Assembly: GCA_965601455.1 (NCBI GenBank)
Contig: OZ271831.1
Span: 124,001 to 188,000, forward strand
Reading direction: 5' to 3'
Source of the DNA: JANQEU01 sp965601455
GTDB taxonomy: Bacteria; Bacteroidota; Bacteroidia; Cytophagales; Cyclobacteriaceae
Length of the DNA stretch: 64,000 bases
Part shown: piece by piece, positions 34,196 through 42,963 of the stretch
Layout of the letters: each line of letters begins with the position of its first letter
Numbering within the stretch: the first letter of the stretch is position 1
Notes under the pieces: model-generated
Databases searched by the model: none
What the model was told of the DNA's origin: nothing
What the model saw: only the letters and a program-made list of their open reading frames with translations
Translations under genes and position numbers: made by a program

Positions 34196-35242
34196 ATGAA
34201 GTTATCTGAATTCAAATTCGACCTTCCTTCCAGTCATATTGCAGCCCATCCATCCGAGAATCGTGATGAATCCAGGTTGATGGTAATCCATCGTGATACT
34301 GGGACTATAGAGCATAAAGTATTTAAGAATATCGTGGACTACTTCGATGAAGGTGATGTCATGGTTATCAACGACACTAAAGTATTTCCTGCGAGGTTAT
34401 ACGGGAATAAGGAGAAAACGGGTGCCAAAATCGAAGTTTTTCTTCTGAGAGAATTAAATCCTGAAATGCATTTGTGGGATGTACTTGTTGATCCGGCAAG
34501 AAAGATCAGGGTAGGAAACAAGTTATATTTTGGCGATGGAGAGTTGGTGGCCGAAGTCATTGACAATACTACATCACGTGGTCGAACCATCCGATTCCTA
34601 TTCGATGGAGAGGAACACGACTTCTATGGTCTGATCGATAGTTTAGGCGAAACACCATTACCGAAAAACCTGGGAAGACCGGCTGAACCTGAAGATAAGG
34701 AACGCTTTCAAACAATCTATGCTAAAAATATTGGGGCGGTTGCTGCACCTACTGCAGGACTTCACTTCACTAAGCAGGTAATGAAGCGTTTGGAGATTGT
34801 AGGCGTGGACATTGAGCCAATTACTTTACATGTAGGACTTGGGACCTTCCGTCCGGTTGACGTTGAAGACCTAACCAAACATAAAATGGACAGCGAAAAC
34901 TATTTCGTTGAAGAATCCACTGCCAATAGGGTCAATAAATCCCTAGATGAAAAAAGAAGAGTCGTTTCTGTGGGTACTACAGTTATGAGGACTTTGGAGT
35001 CTTCCGTATCCGCAGTAGGTAGATTAAAGGCTAATTCAGGCTGGACGGACAAATTCATCTTCCCACCTTACGAATTCAAAATCTGTAACTCGCTCATAAC
35101 AAACTTTCATCTTCCAGAATCAACGTTACTGATGATGGCAGCAGCCTTTGGCGGATATGAGCTAACCATGGAGGCCTACCAAACTGCGATTAAAGAAAAG
35201 TATCGTTTTTTCACCTACGGAGATGCGATGCTAATTCTTTAA
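34196..35242 (+). CDS. queA: S-adenosylmethionine:tRNA ribosyltransferase-isomerase
   Basis: QueA adds the cyclopentene-diol precursor (epoxyqueuosine) to tRNA wobble position 34 using SAM. The 348 residues match the family end to end: KLSEFKFDLPSSHIAAHPSE, MVINDTKVFPARLYG, LVDPARKIRVG, GETPLPKNLGRP, AAPTAGLHFTKQVM, LHVGLGTFRPVDVEDL and ITNFHLPESTLLMMAAAFGG. The gene precedes ispD by four bases, an operon of convenience linking tRNA modification with isoprenoid synthesis. Confidence 0.98.
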   Translation: MKLSEFKFDLPSSHIAAHPSENRDESRLMVIHRDTGTIEHKVFKNIVDYFDEGDVMVINDTKVFPARLYGNKEKTGAKIEVFLLRELNPEMHLWDVLVDPARKIRVGNKLYFGDGELVAEVIDNTTSRGRTIRFLFDGEEHDFYGLIDSLGETPLPKNLGRPAEPEDKERFQTIYAKNIGAVAAPTAGLHFTKQVMKRLEIVGVDIEPITLHVGLGTFRPVDVEDLTKHKMDSENYFVEESTANRVNKSLDEKRRVVSVGTTVMRTLESSVSAVGRLKANSGWTDKFIFPPYEFKICNSLITNFHLPESTLLMMAAAFGGYELTMEAYQTAIKEKYRFFTYGDAMLIL

Positions 35243-35246
35243 ATAC

Positions 35247-35912
35247 ATGAGTGAGAAATATGCAATAATCGTTGCAGGAGGATCCGGTAAGCGAATGCGT
35301 TCGGAGATCCCAAAACAGTTTTTGCCCCTCAACAACAAGCCCATAATATGTCATTCTATCGATAAGTTCCTGGATGCAGATCCATCCATTAACATCATAC
35401 TGGTCATCCCAAAGGTGCAGTTGAAGTTGTGGAAGCAAATTGAAAAGGAATACTATCCGAAATTTCCCCCTATTGTGGCTTACGGTGGGGAAACCAGATT
35501 TGAGTCTGTAAAAAGTGGTCTACAGAAGGTAGCGCATAATCGAGCAATAGTTGCTGTTCATGATGCGGTAAGACCACTAGTTTCTCATGAAATAATTAAT
35601 ACATCATTTGATGTCGCGCAGTTAAAAGGATCTGCAATTACGGCAGTGCCACTGAAGGATTCAATTCGGCAGATCTTTGAAGGAGGAACACGTGCTATGG
35701 ATAGAGGAGATTTTTATGCTGTTCAGACTCCCCAAACGTTTAAGTTTAGTCTTCTTAAGCTTGCTTATGGGCAAAAGTATGTTCCGTCATTTACGGATGA
35801 CGCCACTGTGGTGGAAAAGATGGGTAGCCCGGTTCATTTGATCGAAGGTTCTTATTCGAACATTAAGATCACTACTCCCGAGGACATGAAGATGGCTGAG
35901 ATGTATCTATAA
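35247..35912 (+). CDS. ispD: 2-C-methyl-D-erythritol 4-phosphate cytidylyltransferase
   Basis: IspD makes CDP-methylerythritol in the non-mevalonate isoprenoid pathway. The 221 residues carry the nucleotide motif IIVAGGSGKRMRSEIPKQFLPL, the catalytic VHDAVRPLVSHE region, ITAVPLKDSI and QTPQTFKFSLLKLAY, and FTDDATVVEKMG. The start and length are normal. A hairpin with an upstream A-run follows the stop by five bases. Confidence 0.97.
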   Translation: MSEKYAIIVAGGSGKRMRSEIPKQFLPLNNKPIICHSIDKFLDADPSINIILVIPKVQLKLWKQIEKEYYPKFPPIVAYGGETRFESVKSGLQKVAHNRAIVAVHDAVRPLVSHEIINTSFDVAQLKGSAITAVPLKDSIRQIFEGGTRAMDRGDFYAVQTPQTFKFSLLKLAYGQKYVPSFTDDATVVEKMGSPVHLIEGSYSNIKITTPEDMKMAEMYL

Positions 35913-35938
35913 AAAAAAATCCCGCTGTCAGCGGGATT
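35911..35938. terminator. Bidirectional terminator between ispD and the DUF2795 gene
   Basis: Nine-bp stem AATCCCGCT / AGCGGGATT with loop GTC at 35918-35938. On the minus strand it is followed by nine Ts (35919-35911), which makes it a strong end for the DUF2795 gene; on the plus strand the T-run is weaker (TTCTTGATT). Confidence 0.82.
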
Positions 35939-35943
35939 CTTGA

Positions 35944-36165
35944 TTAATATTCGTCCTCGTTGAAGAAAAAATCTTCTTTGGTCGGATAGTCTGGCCAAAT
36001 CTCTTCAATATTTTCATATGGCTGACCATCGTCCTCAAGTTCTTGTAGGTTCTCTACCACTTCCAACGGGGCACCTGACCGGATAGAATAGTCAATTAAT
36101 TCATCCTTTGTTGCTGGCCAGGGAGCGTCTTCGAGATAAGAAGCCAATTCTAACGTCCAATACAT
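35944..36165 (-). CDS. DUF2795-family small protein
   Basis: A 73-residue acidic cytoplasmic protein, MYWTLELASYLEDAPWPATK and on, with the pattern DELIDYSIRSGAPLEVVENLQEL and an end rich in Asp/Glu (EEIWPDYPTKEDFFFNEDEY). It is a recognised small domain of unknown function, frequent and conserved in Bacteroidota. It has a good promoter and a strong terminator of its own, so it is a highly expressed single-gene unit by inference. Confidence 0.85.
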   Translation of the reverse strand: MYWTLELASYLEDAPWPATKDELIDYSIRSGAPLEVVENLQELEDDGQPYENIEEIWPDYPTKEDFFFNEDEY

Positions 36166-36202
36166 ACAACTATCCTTTTAAAGGGTCTAAATTTTAGTGG
36201 TG

Positions 36203-36232
36203 CAAAAATAGAATTATTATTCATTTTTCAAA
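36203..36232 (-). promoter_or_regulatory. Promoter of the DUF2795 gene
   Basis: On the minus strand TTTG (36232-36229) is followed after 18 bases by TATTTTTG (36210-36203), a full match to the Bacteroidota -33/-7 pattern. The ATG at 36165 lies 37 bases downstream. This is the clearest promoter in the window. Confidence 0.62.
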
Positions 36233-36292
36233 TTCCATTTTCTAAGTCAAAAGAATCATGTTTTTCATGACACTAAACTTAAATGCAATACG

Positions 36293-37492
36293 TCATTGAC
36301 CGGATTTAAGTTCGGCCAATATCGATTCTTTTATCGAAATTTTTAACCGTTGTTCCTGCACCTTCTTACTCATTAATTTATGGAGATTATCATCTTTTAC
36401 CATAAACTTTTCTGAATTTAATTCAATTTTCTTAAGGTCTTGCAAGTCCCGGTTCAGTAAATCCTTAACGACAGATATTTTAATTTTCTTTTGATCTACA
36501 GCACTTTTTTCATTCAGGTTTCTAGCCTTTCTTCTCGCAAGACTCAAAATGAAAATCTCATCAAGTTTTTTTCTTACCAGGTGGTTCAACTCTTCATGAA
36601 CTTCAGTTTGCCGTTGTGATTTGGGTTCAAACCTCTGTAAGGCGTTCAACCATTTTTTTAGTTGGTCCTCTTTAGGATTCTGCGTTTCTGTTATTTCCTT
36701 TTGGATTCGTTCAAGAGGATTAATTGATTCCCTCTTCGATTTTCGCATGGTTTTCAGCAGGTAACGAAACTCCTTATTAAGGGGTTGATAAATACTTGAA
36801 GGAACAGATCCATTTTCGTTCCATCGGTTTAAGAGATTTGCCGCATCCTCTGCAGATAACGAACCTTTCAATTTTTTAGCTTCTTCGATCAACTCTTGAT
36901 ACTTACTTTCATAGTGTTTAGTTAGCCTCTTTTTATCTTCAAAGAATGCTGTTCTTCTGGTGAAATAATCACTGATAGTTGTATCAAATTCAGCCTTAAT
37001 GTGTTTCTTATCCTCGGTAATTGCGCCTGTTTTAATCCAATTCTGTTGTATCGTTTTGACATGTTCGAATGATTCCTTCCAATTTGGATTTTCAATTGCT
37101 GTCTTAAGTTGATCTAGTAATTCTTGTTTTCTAATACTGTTTTTCAGCTTGTTTGAGGAAATTGTTTCCTCAATCTGGTTGATCAGTGATTCCAGTCTTG
37201 ACGCCAGAGAATCGAAATCACCAATTCCCTGAAACTCGTTAAGCTTTTCATGTTCGTGCTTGAGTTTAACAAGGAAGCTCCCCGGATTATTTGATTGTTC
37301 AACTTTTTCTCCTACCGATTTGATTTGTAACTCCAGGTCAATAAATCTGCTCTTGAAAAACGCTATTGACGAGTCTATGTCATCATTCTTAACCTCACCA
37401 ATTTGTCTTTGGGAAAAGGAATTACATGACTTCAAAAAGATAAGATTGTCTTTAACGAAGGCATGTTCAAATTCATGTTTATTGTCTGTCAA
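36293..37492 (-). CDS. DUF349-like coiled-coil protein
   Basis: A 399-residue, highly charged, mostly helical protein. Central segments of the type LLDQLKTAIENPNWKESFEH and VKTIQQNWIKTGAI look like the DUF349 helical repeat, which elsewhere has three or four tryptophan-containing copies; here one good copy (about 125-160) and one degenerate copy (LLNRWNENGSVP, near 220-235) are seen. The rest is long coiled coil. Function unknown. It is divergent from ettA, with 64 bases between. Confidence 0.75.
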   Translation of the reverse strand: MTDNKHEFEHAFVKDNLIFLKSCNSFSQRQIGEVKNDDIDSSIAFFKSRFIDLELQIKSVGEKVEQSNNPGSFLVKLKHEHEKLNEFQGIGDFDSLASRLESLINQIEETISSNKLKNSIRKQELLDQLKTAIENPNWKESFEHVKTIQQNWIKTGAITEDKKHIKAEFDTTISDYFTRRTAFFEDKKRLTKHYESKYQELIEEAKKLKGSLSAEDAANLLNRWNENGSVPSSIYQPLNKEFRYLLKTMRKSKRESINPLERIQKEITETQNPKEDQLKKWLNALQRFEPKSQRQTEVHEELNHLVRKKLDEIFILSLARRKARNLNEKSAVDQKKIKISVVKDLLNRDLQDLKKIELNSEKFMVKDDNLHKLMSKKVQEQRLKISIKESILAELKSGQ

Positions 37493-37556
37493 TGAATTGA
37501 TTTTGAGTTTGACGGCGAAAATCGTTTATATTGGATTTTTACACAAATAATTTCCC

Positions 37557-39236
37557 ATGTCTGACGAGAAAGTCATCTTTTCAATGGCGGGTGTCAACAA
37601 GATCTACCCGCCTAGTAAACAGGTTCTGAAGAACATCTATCTTTCATTCTTTTACGGAGCGAAAATTGGAGTTCTGGGTCTTAATGGAGCCGGAAAATCC
37701 TCCTTGCTTCGGATAATTGCCGGAGTAGACCAGGAGTATCAAGGAGAAGTCGTTTTCTCTCCCGGTTATTCAGTAGGAATGCTGGAACAAGAACCGCTTT
37801 TGGATCCGGAAAGCACAGTGATGGACATAGTGCGCTCCGCGGCTAAAGAGACTACAGATTTACTCACGGAGTATGAAGCGATTAACTTGAAGTTCTCAGA
37901 GCCCGAGATTATTGAAGATCCGGATAAAATGAATGCATTAATCGAAAGGCAGGGAGAAGTTCAGGAGAAGTTAGATCACCTTGATGCATGGGATCTGGAT
38001 AGTCGCTTACAACGAGCAATGGATGCGCTACGTACGCCAGCTGAAGACGCGGTGATCAAAAATCTATCCGGGGGCGAGAAAAGAAGAGTGGCATTGTGCC
38101 GGTTGTTACTACAGAAGCCTGATGTTCTCCTTCTCGATGAACCCACCAATCATCTGGATGCAGAATCGGTACTGTGGCTAGAGAGACATTTGCAGGACTA
38201 CGAAGGAACGGTGATTGCCGTAACTCACGATCGCTATTTCCTTGATAACGTAGCTGGTTGGATATTGGAGCTCGATCGTGGAGAAGGTATTCCGTGGAAG
38301 GGGAATTACTCAAGTTGGTTGGAACAAAAACAAGAGCGACTAGCTAAAGAAGAGAAGGGTGAATCCAAACGACAGAAAACATTGCAGCGTGAATTGGAAT
38401 GGATTAGGATGTCGCCAAAAGGAAGGCAGGCGAAAGGCAAGGCCAGGCTAAATGCCTACGAGAAGCTACTTGGCCAGGAGGCAAAACAACAAAATGAAAA
38501 ACTGGAAATATTTATTCCACCGGGTCCCAGATTGGGAGCGAAGGTGATAGAAGTATCGGGCGTTTCCAAGTCCTTTGGTGACAAGTTACTATTTGAGAAT
38601 CTCAGTTTCAACTTACCCCAGGGAGGGATTGTTGGAGTTATTGGTCCCAATGGGGCAGGAAAATCGACATTGTTCAAGTTGATTACCGGGAAAGAAACTC
38701 CAGACAGTGGTGATTTTGAAGTTGGCCCAACTGTTGAGATGTCCTACGTAGACCAGGAGCATGATCAACTGAAGCCGAATGACAGTGTTTATCAAGCTAT
38801 TTCCGGTGGAAATGAAATCATCCAACTGGGAGGAAAAGAAATGAATGCCAGAGCTTACGTCAGTAGATTCAATTTCAGTGGTACGGATCAGCAGAAGAAG
38901 GTCAGTGAGCTTTCAGGAGGCGAAAGAAATCGTGTCCACCTAGCCATGACTATAAAGAAGGCAGCAAACCTGATACTATTAGATGAGCCAACTAATGACC
39001 TTGATGTAAATACATTAAGAGCGTTAGAGGAGGCTCTTGATAATTTTGCCGGCTGCGCTGTAGTTATTTCACACGACAGATGGTTCCTTGACCGGATAGC
39101 AACTCACATTCTGGCATTTGAAGGAGATAGCCAAGTATATTGGTTTGAAGGAAATTTTTCTGACTATGAAGAAAACCGGAAGCAGAGACTAGGTGACGAA
39201 GCACCTACACGCATCAAATATAGAAAATTGCAATAA
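37557..39236 (+). CDS. ettA: Energy-dependent translational throttle protein EttA
   Basis: An ABC-F ATPase that binds the ribosomal E site and gates the first peptide bond according to ATP/ADP. The 559 residues hold two ABC domains: the first with GLNGAGKSS, LSGGEKRRVALCRLL and LLLDEPTNHLDAES; the second with GPNGAGKST, LSGGERNRVHLAMTI and LLDEPTNDLDVNT. Between them lies the EttA-type linker (P-site tRNA interaction motif, about 240-310). No membrane domain is present. Length equals the E. coli protein within a few residues. Confidence 0.96.
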   Translation: MSDEKVIFSMAGVNKIYPPSKQVLKNIYLSFFYGAKIGVLGLNGAGKSSLLRIIAGVDQEYQGEVVFSPGYSVGMLEQEPLLDPESTVMDIVRSAAKETTDLLTEYEAINLKFSEPEIIEDPDKMNALIERQGEVQEKLDHLDAWDLDSRLQRAMDALRTPAEDAVIKNLSGGEKRRVALCRLLLQKPDVLLLDEPTNHLDAESVLWLERHLQDYEGTVIAVTHDRYFLDNVAGWILELDRGEGIPWKGNYSSWLEQKQERLAKEEKGESKRQKTLQRELEWIRMSPKGRQAKGKARLNAYEKLLGQEAKQQNEKLEIFIPPGPRLGAKVIEVSGVSKSFGDKLLFENLSFNLPQGGIVGVIGPNGAGKSTLFKLITGKETPDSGDFEVGPTVEMSYVDQEHDQLKPNDSVYQAISGGNEIIQLGGKEMNARAYVSRFNFSGTDQQKKVSELSGGERNRVHLAMTIKKAANLILLDEPTNDLDVNTLRALEEALDNFAGCAVVISHDRWFLDRIATHILAFEGDSQVYWFEGNFSDYEENRKQRLGDEAPTRIKYRKLQ

Positions 39237-39239
39237 GTA

Positions 39240-39268
39240 TTAACCATTTGGTTAAACCTTCCGTTTAA
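39240..39268 (+). promoter_or_regulatory. Likely TetR operator: two overlapping inverted repeats
   Basis: TTAACC-ATTT-GGTTAA (39240-39255) and TTAAAC-CTTCC-GTTTAA (39252-39268) are each perfect 6-bp inverted repeats, and they share four bases. They lie directly upstream of the -7 box of the tetR-exporter operon, where a dimeric TetR would block transcription. The TTTG at 39247-39250 inside the first repeat could serve as the -33. Confidence 0.55.
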
Positions 39269-39273
39269 TTCCC

Positions 39274-39281
39274 TATATTTG
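39274..39281 (+). promoter_or_regulatory. Promoter -7 box of the TetR-exporter operon
   Basis: TATATTTG, a perfect TAnnTTTG match, ends four bases before the tetR ATG at 39286. The candidate -33 TTTG is at 39247-39250, 23 bases upstream, slightly long. The message would be leaderless. Confidence 0.5.
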
Positions 39282-39285
39282 AACT

Positions 39286-39888
39286 ATGGGTGAGGAAACG
39301 ACAGAGGTGAAGATCAAAATGGCGGCAAGGGATGTCTTCTTGCAAAAGGGGATGACTGGCGCCAGAATGCAGGAGATTGCGAATCGGGCCGGGATCAACA
39401 AAGCCCTACTTCATTACTATTACAGGAATAAGGAACTGCTGTTTCAGGCTGTCTTTCAGGATGTCCTGAAAGAAATGTTTCCAAGGTTTTTTGCAATTTT
39501 TCAAGAGGATGTACCCCTTGAGGTTAAAGTTTATCAACTAGCTGATAGCTACATAACTTTTCTTCTAAAAAACCCTCAAATGCCTCATTTTCTTTTGAAT
39601 GAAGTTCAAAGAGATCCAAAACAGTTGATGGAGAACCTGGAGATTTCCAAGGTCCTTGATATATCCGTGATTCAGAAACAACTGGAGGTTGAGTATCAAG
39701 AGGGGAGGATTCGAAAGATAGGTGTAGATCAGTTTATGTTGAATGTCGTTTCCATGATGGTCTTTCCATTTATCGTTGGTCCAATGTTTCAAATGATTAC
39801 CGATATGAACGAGGAGAGATACCACGCCTTGTTGCTGTCAAGAAAGAAAGAAGTTCCAAAGTTTATTATGAACGCATTACGACCATAA
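39286..39888 (+). CDS. TetR/AcrR-family transcriptional regulator
   Basis: A 200-residue repressor with the N-terminal helix-turn-helix ARMQEIANRAGINKALLHYYY (about 26-48) and an all-helical ligand domain. It is first in a seven-gene exporter operon that resembles the E. coli ybhGFSR cluster, whose TetR gene (ybiH/cecR) also sits in front. By inference it represses the operon by binding the inverted repeats just upstream and is released by an exported compound. No ligand can be named from the sequence. Confidence 0.93.
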   Translation: MGEETTEVKIKMAARDVFLQKGMTGARMQEIANRAGINKALLHYYYRNKELLFQAVFQDVLKEMFPRFFAIFQEDVPLEVKVYQLADSYITFLLKNPQMPHFLLNEVQRDPKQLMENLEISKVLDISVIQKQLEVEYQEGRIRKIGVDQFMLNVVSMMVFPFIVGPMFQMITDMNEERYHALLLSRKKEVPKFIMNALRP

Positions 39889-39900
39889 TATTTTTTTGCC

Positions 39901-41172
39901 ATGAAATTAACCAAAAAGTTTAACTATTTAATTAATATCCTTGGCCCTGTTATCTTATTTCCGATTGTAGTATCCGGGCAGTCCTTATCAATCCAGGAAT
40001 GTTACCAGAAGGCGGAGGATTTAAGTCCGATTAAGGCGAATAAAATCTACTTATCAACCATACGAAGTTTGCAGGAGGAAAATGCGAAATCACTTTGGAT
40101 GCCCGGGGTGAGCATTGATGGTAGTGCCAGTTATCAATCAGAGGTAATCACTTTGCCTTTTTCATTACCTGGTGCTGAAGTACCAGAAATACCAAAGGAT
40201 CAATACAATTTCTCACTTAATCTTTCTCAAAGACTTTATGATGGCGGATACGCACGAAATCAAAGGCTACTAGCTGCTGCTAGTAATGATGTTTCTCAAG
40301 CTGAAAATCAGGTGACACTTTATCAAATAAGAGAAGTTATTGAGGAGCTATTTTTTGCCATACTACTTCAGCAGGAAAACTTGAAAGTTGTTCAACTCTA
40401 CGTGAAGGAGCTTGACAATCAAAATCAAAAAGCTGAAGTCAGTTTCGAGAATGGAATACTTCTCCAAAGTACACTCCACCAAATCAAAAAGGAAAGATTA
40501 ATTACTCTCCAAAAACAGTCCGACTTGTTGATTCGAATTGAGTCATTGAAGACTGTGTTGGAAGACTGGATAGGTGAACCTATTAATTCCCTGGAGTATC
40601 CTCAAATATCGAATGAAATAAATCAGATCAATCGCCCGGAAATCCAGTTATTTCAGGTACAAAGGGATCTATTACTGACTCAATCTGAGCTGATTCAAAG
40701 CCGTACGCTTCCTCAGGTCAGCGCGTTTGCAAGAGCAGGTCTTGGCCAACCCAATCCGCTTAATTTTTTTGAAACAGAGTTTGACTCCTATTACCTGGTT
40801 GGAGCAAGACTTCAGTGGCAGTTTTGGGATTGGGGTAACAATAAAAGGGAAACGCAGATCCTGGAATCTCAGAGTCTAATCATCTCCAGGCAGGAAGAGC
40901 AGTTCAATAGACGAATAAATAATGAAGTCATTAAACAACAGGGTGAAATTGAACGATTACAGCTGATAGTAGATACGGATCTGGAATTACTCGATCTACA
41001 GAATGAAATAGTTGATGAGTCAAGACAACAAGTTGATTTGGGGACATTATCTCAGTCCGATTTTCTCACAACCCTTACTGAACAACAACAATTGGAACTA
41101 TCTGCGAACATTCATCGGATAGAGCTCGAGAAAGCAAAAGTTCGACTTAATAACATAACTGGAATGCCATGA
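39901..41172 (+). CDS. TolC-family outer-membrane efflux protein
   Basis: A 423-residue protein with a signal peptide (to about residue 23, VVSGQS) and the two repeated alpha-helical barrel halves of TolC. Seen are SQRLYDGGYARNQRLL, the YQIREVIEELFFAILLQQENL helix and the second half with LQWQFWDWGNNKRETQIL and LGTLSQSDFLTTLTEQQQLE. It forms the outer-membrane channel of the exporter encoded downstream. ATGA overlap with the HlyD gene. Confidence 0.94.
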   Translation: MKLTKKFNYLINILGPVILFPIVVSGQSLSIQECYQKAEDLSPIKANKIYLSTIRSLQEENAKSLWMPGVSIDGSASYQSEVITLPFSLPGAEVPEIPKDQYNFSLNLSQRLYDGGYARNQRLLAAASNDVSQAENQVTLYQIREVIEELFFAILLQQENLKVVQLYVKELDNQNQKAEVSFENGILLQSTLHQIKKERLITLQKQSDLLIRIESLKTVLEDWIGEPINSLEYPQISNEINQINRPEIQLFQVQRDLLLTQSELIQSRTLPQVSAFARAGLGQPNPLNFFETEFDSYYLVGARLQWQFWDWGNNKRETQILESQSLIISRQEEQFNRRINNEVIKQQGEIERLQLIVDTDLELLDLQNEIVDESRQQVDLGTLSQSDFLTTLTEQQQLELSANIHRIELEKAKVRLNNITGMP

Positions 41173-42074
41173 AAAGATTGCTGATTATACTATTGTCTGT
41201 TTTCGCCTGTAATACCGGTGAGAATGGTGCTGATGCCTATGGAAATTTTGAATCTGATGAGATTTATGTTTCAGCCGAGACATCTGGAAAGATCCTTGAA
41301 ATTTATGTTGACGAAGGTCAATCCGTGGAGCAGGGTGATCGAATTGCCCGACTGGACACGACCCAGCTTTTCTTGCAGAAAGGGCAGATTCAAGCTTCTG
41401 TTAATGCTTTGTTTGACAAACTTCAGGATATTCCTGTTCAGCTGCAGGTATTTATTGAACAGGAAGATATCCTGGAACGAGAGGTAAGTAGGCTAAAAAA
41501 CCTGGTGGAGAAAGGAGCTGCCCCTGAGAAGCAGCTCGATGATTTGACCGGGCAGTTAAAGGTCGTTCGCCAACAGAAGAAAGCGATGCAAAGTCAGCTA
41601 TCAACCGCAAATCAGGGATTACTTGCTGAAATAGAACCCATGCGGTGGAAGATTAGGCAGTTGGAAGATCTTATAAATCGATCAATCATTCTTTCGCCTT
41701 CCACTGGTACAATTCTGGAGCAGTTCCGTCAAAAGGGGGAGGTGACTTCGATAGGTATGCCGTTAATTAAAATGGCAAATCTCGAGACCCTGACATTGAG
41801 AGCATTTGTGTCAGGCGATCAATTAAGTAGTATTAAACTGGGGAATTTCGTTTCCGTAAGAATTGACAAACCGGAAGGGGCAACTCAGTCCTACAACGGG
41901 AAAATCACCTGGATTGCCGATCAGTCAGAGTTCACTCCAAAAACGATTCAAACCAAATCAGAGAGAGTTAATTTGGTTTATGCGGTTAAGATCGAAGTTC
42001 CGAATGACGGATCACTTAAGATTGGAATGCCTGCCGAGGTGACTTTTAACCCTGAGAGTAATGAAGGCAATTGA
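41169..42074 (+). CDS. HlyD-family periplasmic adaptor lipoprotein
   Basis: A 301-residue membrane-fusion protein like YbhG. A lipobox LSVFAC (Cys14) suggests a lipid anchor instead of a membrane helix. A half lipoyl motif (VSAETSGKILEIYVDEGQSV) is followed by a helical hairpin (about 75-150) and the second half (ILSPSTGTILEQFRQKGEV), then a beta-barrel domain. It bridges the ABC permeases and TolC. Its 3' end overlaps the first ATPase gene by 14 bases. Confidence 0.93.
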   Translation: MKRLLIILLSVFACNTGENGADAYGNFESDEIYVSAETSGKILEIYVDEGQSVEQGDRIARLDTTQLFLQKGQIQASVNALFDKLQDIPVQLQVFIEQEDILEREVSRLKNLVEKGAAPEKQLDDLTGQLKVVRQQKKAMQSQLSTANQGLLAEIEPMRWKIRQLEDLINRSIILSPSTGTILEQFRQKGEVTSIGMPLIKMANLETLTLRAFVSGDQLSSIKLGNFVSVRIDKPEGATQSYNGKITWIADQSEFTPKTIQTKSERVNLVYAVKIEVPNDGSLKIGMPAEVTFNPESNEGN

Positions 42075-42963
42075 GATACAAGAAGTCTCAAAGTCTTTTG
42101 GGACCGTTAAGGCGTTGAACAAGCTTTCATTATCAATTGGTGAAGGGGAATTATTTGGTCTGATTGGACCTGATGGGGCTGGAAAAACTACCCTAATTCG
42201 TATACTGTCCTCCTTGCTTTTTCCAGATGAAGGTTGGACAAGTGTATTGGGTCTTAGCCCAGTGAAGAATTACGTACAGTTAAGGCAAAAAGTGGGCTAC
42301 ATGCCTGGCAGGTTTTCTTTATATCAGGACTTATCGGTAGAGGAAAACCTTGGCCTTTTCGCTAGCATCTTCGAAACTACCATTGACGAAAATTATCATC
42401 TTATAGAGGACATCTACGTGCAGATTGAGCCCTTCAGGACCAGAAGAGCGGGAGCACTATCAGGGGGGATGAAACAAAAGTTGGCTTTGTGTTGCGCTAT
42501 GATCCACAAGCCTGATATTCTCTTTCTTGACGAACCTACAACAGGAGTAGATCCTGTTTCCCGAAAGGAATTCTGGATGATGCTTCGAAAACTGAATGAG
42601 GATGGATTAACGATACTCGTTTCAACACCTTATATGGATGAAGCCAGCCAATGTGAAACCATTGCTTTGATTCAGCATGGTGAAATCCTGGCAACCGCAT
42701 CGCCAGTTGAGATTTGCGAGAATTTTCGATATCCACTTTTTTCTATAAAAGGGCCATCAAATTTTGATCTACTCAAAGTGTTAAGACAGGAACCAATGAC
42801 GCATTCCGTTTACTCCTTTGGTGATGCCATACACTTTTCGTCCAAAGAAGACATCAACAAAGTACAGATTGAGGAGGCTCTTCAGAACAAAGGACTGGAT
42901 TCTTTCGAGATCAAAAAGATTGAGCCTGGAATTGAAGATACATTCATGGAATTGATGAGATGA
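42061..42963 (+). CDS. ABC exporter ATPase 1 (YbhF first-half-like)
   Basis: A 300-residue ATPase with Walker A GPDGAGKTT, signature LSGGMKQKLALCCAMI and Walker B ILFLDEPTTGVDPVSR. It resembles the first of the two ABC halves that are fused in E. coli YbhF. The D in GPDGAGKTT is also found in YbhF-like proteins. A C-terminal extension of about 70 residues (DrrA-like) follows the ABC fold. ATGA overlap with the second ATPase gene. Confidence 0.94.
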   Translation: MKAIEIQEVSKSFGTVKALNKLSLSIGEGELFGLIGPDGAGKTTLIRILSSLLFPDEGWTSVLGLSPVKNYVQLRQKVGYMPGRFSLYQDLSVEENLGLFASIFETTIDENYHLIEDIYVQIEPFRTRRAGALSGGMKQKLALCCAMIHKPDILFLDEPTTGVDPVSRKEFWMMLRKLNEDGLTILVSTPYMDEASQCETIALIQHGEILATASPVEICENFRYPLFSIKGPSNFDLLKVLRQEPMTHSVYSFGDAIHFSSKEDINKVQIEEALQNKGLDSFEIKKIEPGIEDTFMELMR

